Assembly (NCBI GenBank): GCA_913054485.1
Contig: CAJXHQ010000019.1
Coordinates: 1 to 16,333, forward strand
Direction of reading: 5' to 3'
DNA from: an uncultured Paracoccaceae bacterium
GTDB lineage: Bacteria; Pseudomonadota; Alphaproteobacteria; Rhodobacterales; Rhodobacteraceae
Length of the DNA: 16,333 nt
In this document: in pieces, positions 13,967 to 16,333 of the stretch
Layout of the letters: the number at the start of each line of letters is the position of its first letter
Numbering within the stretch: the first letter of the stretch is position 1
The notes under the pieces: generated by a model
Told to the model about the DNA's origin: nothing
The model's database searches: none
What the model saw: the letters and a program-made list of their open reading frames with translations, nothing else
Made by a program: the position numbers and the translations under genes

Positions 13967-15259
13967 TCAGGCGGTTGCTTTGCTGAGCGCCTGGTCCAGG
14001 TCGGCGATCAGGTCGTCCGCGTCTTCGATCCCGATCGACACCCGCACCACATTGGGCCCGGCGCCTGCGGCCTCCTGCTGCTCGGTTGTCAGTTGGCGGT
14101 GGGTGGTTGAGGCCGAGTGGATGATCAGCGAGCGCGTGTCGCCCAGGTTGGCCACATGGCTGAAGATCTCCAGGCTGTTGACCAAGCTCACGCAGGCGTC
14201 GTAACCGCCTTTCACCGCAAAGGTGAACAGGGCGCCGGCCCCCTTGGGATAGTGCTGCGCGACCCGGCCAGCATAGGGCGAGGAGGGCAGGCCCGCGTAG
14301 GTGACGTAGTCGATCCGGTCATCCGCTTCCAGCCAGGCGGCGACCTTCTTGGCGTTGGCCACGTGGCGCTCCATGCGCAGGCTCAGGGTCTCGATGCCCA
14401 TCAGCGTATAATGCGCGCCCTGCGGGTTCATCGTCATGCCCAGATCGCGCAGACCGATGGCGATGCCATGGAAGGTGAAGGCCAGCGGCCCGAAGGTCTC
14501 GTGGAACTTCAGCCCGTGATAGGCCGGCTCCGGGGCTGAAAGGGAGGGGAACTTGTCCGAGGCGGACCAGTCGAAATTGCCGCTGTCGATAACGCAGCCG
14601 CCGGTAACGGTGCCGTTGCCGGTCAGGTATTTGGTGGTGGAATGCACCACCAGAGTAGCCCCCTGTTCGATCGGGCGGCAGAGGTAGGGGGTGGCCGAGG
14701 TGTTGTCGATGATCAGCGGCACGCCCGCTGCATCCGCCACATCGGCAATGGCGCGGATATCGGTGACATAGCCGCCGGGGTTGGCGACGCTTTCGCCAAA
14801 GACCGCGCGGGTGTTCTCATCGATGGCCGCGGCCAGGGCCTCGGTATCGTCAAAATCGACAAACTTGGCTTCCCAGCCAAAACGCTTGATGGTCTGGCTG
14901 AACTGGGTAACGGTGCCGCCATAAAGCCGGGTCGAGGCCACCACGTTGCAGCCCGGACGCATCAGCGGGAACAGCGCCATGATCTGCGCCGCGTGGCCGG
15001 AGGAGCAGCACACCCCGCCAACGCCGCCTTCCAGGGTCGCGATCCGCTCGGCCAGCACGGCCACGGTCGGGTTGGTCAGGCGGGAATAAATATTGCCCAC
15101 TTCCTGGAGGTTGAACAGCGCCGCCGCATGGTCGGCGTCGCGGAACACATAAGCCGTGGTCTGGTAAATCGGTGTCTGCCGCGCGCCGGTGGCCGGATCG
15201 GGCCGCGCGCCCGCGTGAATCTGCAACGTGTCAAAACCGTAGTCGGGTCCGCTGGTCAT
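13967..15259 (-). CDS. metY: O-acetylhomoserine sulfhydrylase (aminocarboxypropyltransferase), PLP-dependent
   Basis: 430 residues, the normal length. Catalyses O-acetylhomoserine + sulfide to homocysteine + acetate (direct sulfhydrylation in methionine synthesis); some members also use O-acetylserine. ATG 15259 follows GAGGGAG with 8 nt spacing and gives MTSGPDYGFDTLQIHAGARP; upstream in-frame residues are not family-like. Cys/Met-metabolism PLP motifs: YQTTAYVF (32-39), YSRLTNPT (58-65), SSGHAAQI (86-93), LIIDNTSATPYLCRP (182-196, with Asp185 contacting the pyridine nitrogen) and VVHSTTKYLTGNG (204-216), with Lys210 the Schiff-base lysine. The tail HSASTTHRQLTTEQQEAAG (381-399) is also characteristic. 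All key residues are intact. The leader has a long inverted repeat, described separately. The metX partner is not in the window. Confidence 0.94.
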   Translation of the reverse strand: MTSGPDYGFDTLQIHAGARPDPATGARQTPIYQTTAYVFRDADHAAALFNLQEVGNIYSRLTNPTVAVLAERIATLEGGVGGVCCSSGHAAQIMALFPLMRPGCNVVASTRLYGGTVTQFSQTIKRFGWEAKFVDFDDTEALAAAIDENTRAVFGESVANPGGYVTDIRAIADVADAAGVPLIIDNTSATPYLCRPIEQGATLVVHSTTKYLTGNGTVTGGCVIDSGNFDWSASDKFPSLSAPEPAYHGLKFHETFGPLAFTFHGIAIGLRDLGMTMNPQGAHYTLMGIETLSLRMERHVANAKKVAAWLEADDRIDYVTYAGLPSSPYAGRVAQHYPKGAGALFTFAVKGGYDACVSLVNSLEIFSHVANLGDTRSLIIHSASTTHRQLTTEQQEAAGAGPNVVRVSIGIEDADDLIADLDQALSKATA

Positions 15260-15287
15260 ACTGTTTTCTCCCTCAATATTCTCTAAA

Positions 15288-15353
15288 ACCGGGCTGCCCG
15301 CAGCACACTCCAATTCCGCACCCCGTGCAAGCGCCAAAGCCGCGCAGCCCGGT
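15288..15353 (-). promoter_or_regulatory. Long inverted repeat in the metY leader
   Basis: A perfect 10-bp pair on the plus strand, ACCGGGCTGC (15288-15297) and GCAGCCCGGT (15344-15353), encloses 46 nt. In the metY transcript the helix would close a loop holding a smaller GCAC-GGG-GTGC hairpin, and ends 28 nt before the ATG, close to the ribosome site. It is positioned like a leader RNA or attenuator. I looked for the SAM-II consensus (a GATTTG block, GCTTGCAGCC, and a TAAA...GCTAAA block) and found only a GCTTGCA fragment, so it is not called a riboswitch. Confidence 0.45.
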
Positions 15354-15360
15354 CCTTCTA

Positions 15361-15416
15361 CATCTGTCCGGAAATATCCCGGGGGAATTGGCCCCGGACC
15401 AAGGGGGCAGAGCCCC
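15361..15416 (+). repeat. Roseobacter-type intergenic repeat, copy 2
   Basis: Second copy of the element at 7374-7428, same orientation: it opens CATCTGTCCGGAAATATCCC (15361-15380), has a short variable dyad TTGG/CCAA (15388-15391 and 15399-15402), and ends in the identical GGGGCAGAGCCCC (15404-15416). Here it lies between two minus-strand genes, 12 nt beyond the stop of the GT-A-like gene, and overlaps the likely promoter zone of metY. Confidence 0.7.
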
Positions 15417-15428
15417 AGGCTGCAGCTG

Positions 15429-16333
15429 TCAGCGCATCCAGAAGCCGGCCGATTTGATCTGATTCCGGATCACCTGTTCGCGCCTGGGCAGGTGGTCGCG
15501 GTCAAACATCGCCCGCACTTTTTCGCCGCGCCCCTGAAAGACCATGCGTTTGATCGGCTCATAGCCTTTCAGCACTTTCTTGACCCTGTTGGGGGCGGCC
15601 ACCTCGCGAAGCACATTCACAACATGGTCGCTTTCACGGGCATAGAGCAGCGGGAACAGCCGGTAATGGCAGCTGACATCCCCGTCCAGCCAGCCTGGCT
15701 CCAGCGCATCGCGCCCGCCCCCGAAAGAGTGGATCACCAGCGGCAGGGTGACCTGGTCGAGCCAGGGATCCAGGCTCTGCCCGGCCAGTTCGACCGGCGG
15801 GTCCTGCCAGACGGATTTCGCATAGACCAGCCAGCGTTTGCCGAAGGCGCGCGGGCAGTTGCCGTAGAAGAAACCCGCATTGAAATAGAGATACCGGCGC
15901 CAGAACCCGTCCGGCTGGCTGAAGTCCATCGTGCTGTCAAACTCCAGGCCGAAGCGCGTATACAGCGCCTGCCAGATCCCGCCGTAGCCCGGACCGTAGA
16001 GCGTTGGCTTCGGCCAGGTGCCTTCGCAGCGCAGAGAGGCGGAGGGCCGGGTGAAATCAAAGGGCACATCCTGCAGCTCGCCGGTGATCAGCGTGTCCGT
16101 GTCAAAGAACACGAATGGCTCGCCGCGAGGCAGGGCCTGCAGCGCCTCGATCTTGTTGCCATTCGGGTAGGCTTCACCAAAAAGCCGCGATTCGAATGGC
16201 AGGATTTCGGCCCCCAGCTCTTCCAGCAGGTCCAGCACGGCCCGGTTGCGGATCGATGGATCGCGCGCGCCCCACAACGGTACCGGCTGCGGCACTGCCA
16301 CAAAGAGCCGGCCCTTGAAACCGGGCGCGGAAT
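15429..16333 (-). CDS. Putative GT-A fold glycosyltransferase-like protein (5' end outside window)
   Basis: At least 301 codons are visible. A GTG at 16301 could be read as the start, but the frame stays open to the window edge and encodes SAPGFKGRLFVAVPQPVPLW; RLFVAVPQP looks like the first beta-strand of a Rossmann-like fold, so the gene probably begins outside the window. FVFFDTDTLITGEL (around the GTG-numbered residues 63-76) contains a DTD motif typical of the metal and nucleotide-sugar site of GT-A enzymes, preceded by KIEALQALPRGEP as in GT8-like proteins. Later RYLYFNAGFFYGNCPRAFG resembles the 'found-a-new-image' segment of such enzymes, and WLDQVTLPLVIHSFGGG adds an Asp-Gln pair and a His. 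The C-terminus is basic (KKVLKGYEPIKRMVFQGR). No membrane segment is seen. The exact family, donor and acceptor are not recognised. Confidence 0.7.
   Translation of the reverse strand, partial: SAPGFKGRLFVAVPQPVPLWGARDPSIRNRAVLDLLEELGAEILPFESRLFGEAYPNGNKIEALQALPRGEPFVFFDTDTLITGELQDVPFDFTRPSASLRCEGTWPKPTLYGPGYGGIWQALYTRFGLEFDSTMDFSQPDGFWRRYLYFNAGFFYGNCPRAFGKRWLVYAKSVWQDPPVELAGQSLDPWLDQVTLPLVIHSFGGGRDALEPGWLDGDVSCHYRLFPLLYARESDHVVNVLREVAAPNRVKKVLKGYEPIKRMVFQGRGEKVRAMFDRDHLPRREQVIRNQIKSAGFWMR

Noticed and set aside
14642..15286. Plus-strand frame opposite metY
   Set aside because: Antisense shadow of a fully conserved PLP enzyme.
15260..15353. SAM-II riboswitch upstream of metY
   Set aside because: Only a GCTTGCA fragment of the consensus is present; the GATTTG and TAAA...GCTAAA blocks are absent.
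15360..15402. TTGGTC ... GATATT as a metY promoter on the minus strand
   Set aside because: Both hexamers are weak, the spacing is 18 nt, and they fall inside the intergenic repeat, so the match is likely a coincidence.
1..16333. A novel defence, mobile or biosynthetic multi-gene system
   Set aside because: Nearly all genes belong to recognisable core families, and there are no integrases, repeat-spacer arrays, toxin-antitoxin pairs or clustered unknown genes.

Overview
The window looks like chromosomal DNA of an alphaproteobacterium of the Rhodobacterales, most likely the Roseobacter group (Phaeobacter/Leisingera-like). This rests on the GC-rich housekeeping gene set, on a short DUF6280-type protein that I know only from this group, on a PopZ/DUF2497-type protein, and on a Roseobacter-style intergenic repeat. 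The placement is inference from recalled gene families; no search was run. No rRNA, tRNA, CRISPR array, transposase or phage gene was seen.

Layout. 1-2293 (+): the 3' part of a TolC-family outer membrane efflux gene, whose signal peptide starts before the window, then a PopZ-like (DUF2497) protein. A bidirectional terminator at 2315-2341 separates these from cobQ (-), for cobyric acid synthase. Next is a small DUF6280-type gene (-), divergent from efp (+), for elongation factor P. The efp frame is broken by one extra A directly after the codon for the modified lysine, Lys34. A second shared terminator follows, then a small secreted protein (-), ygfZ (-), and divergently a TIGR04283-type glycosyltransferase (+). 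From 7514 to 12760 all genes are on the minus strand: in reading order a 910-residue inner-membrane protein that looks like a GspL/PilM-type head joined to a GspC/PilP-type periplasmic end, an Lrp/AsnC regulator, and a KefB/KefC-type antiporter 39 nt behind it. A SIMPL-domain secreted protein (+) is divergent from the large protein. After a 326-bp gene-free stretch come metY (-), for O-acetylhomoserine sulfhydrylase, and a GT-A-like putative glycosyltransferase (-) that runs off the right edge.

How the genes relate. This is mostly ordinary core genome: envelope transport (TolC), polar organisation (PopZ-like), cobalamin synthesis (cobQ), translation (efp), Fe-S maintenance (ygfZ), ion homeostasis (antiporter) and methionine synthesis (metY). 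The only likely functional pair is the Lrp regulator with the antiporter. Genes are tightly packed, and convergent neighbours share symmetric terminators that touch or abut a stop codon.

I do not see a convincing new multi-gene system. The items most worth a second look are the efp frameshift at the Lys34 codon, the composite GspL/GspC-like protein with three PRLRP repeats, a two-copy intergenic element at 7374-7428 and 15361-15416, and a long inverted repeat in the metY leader.
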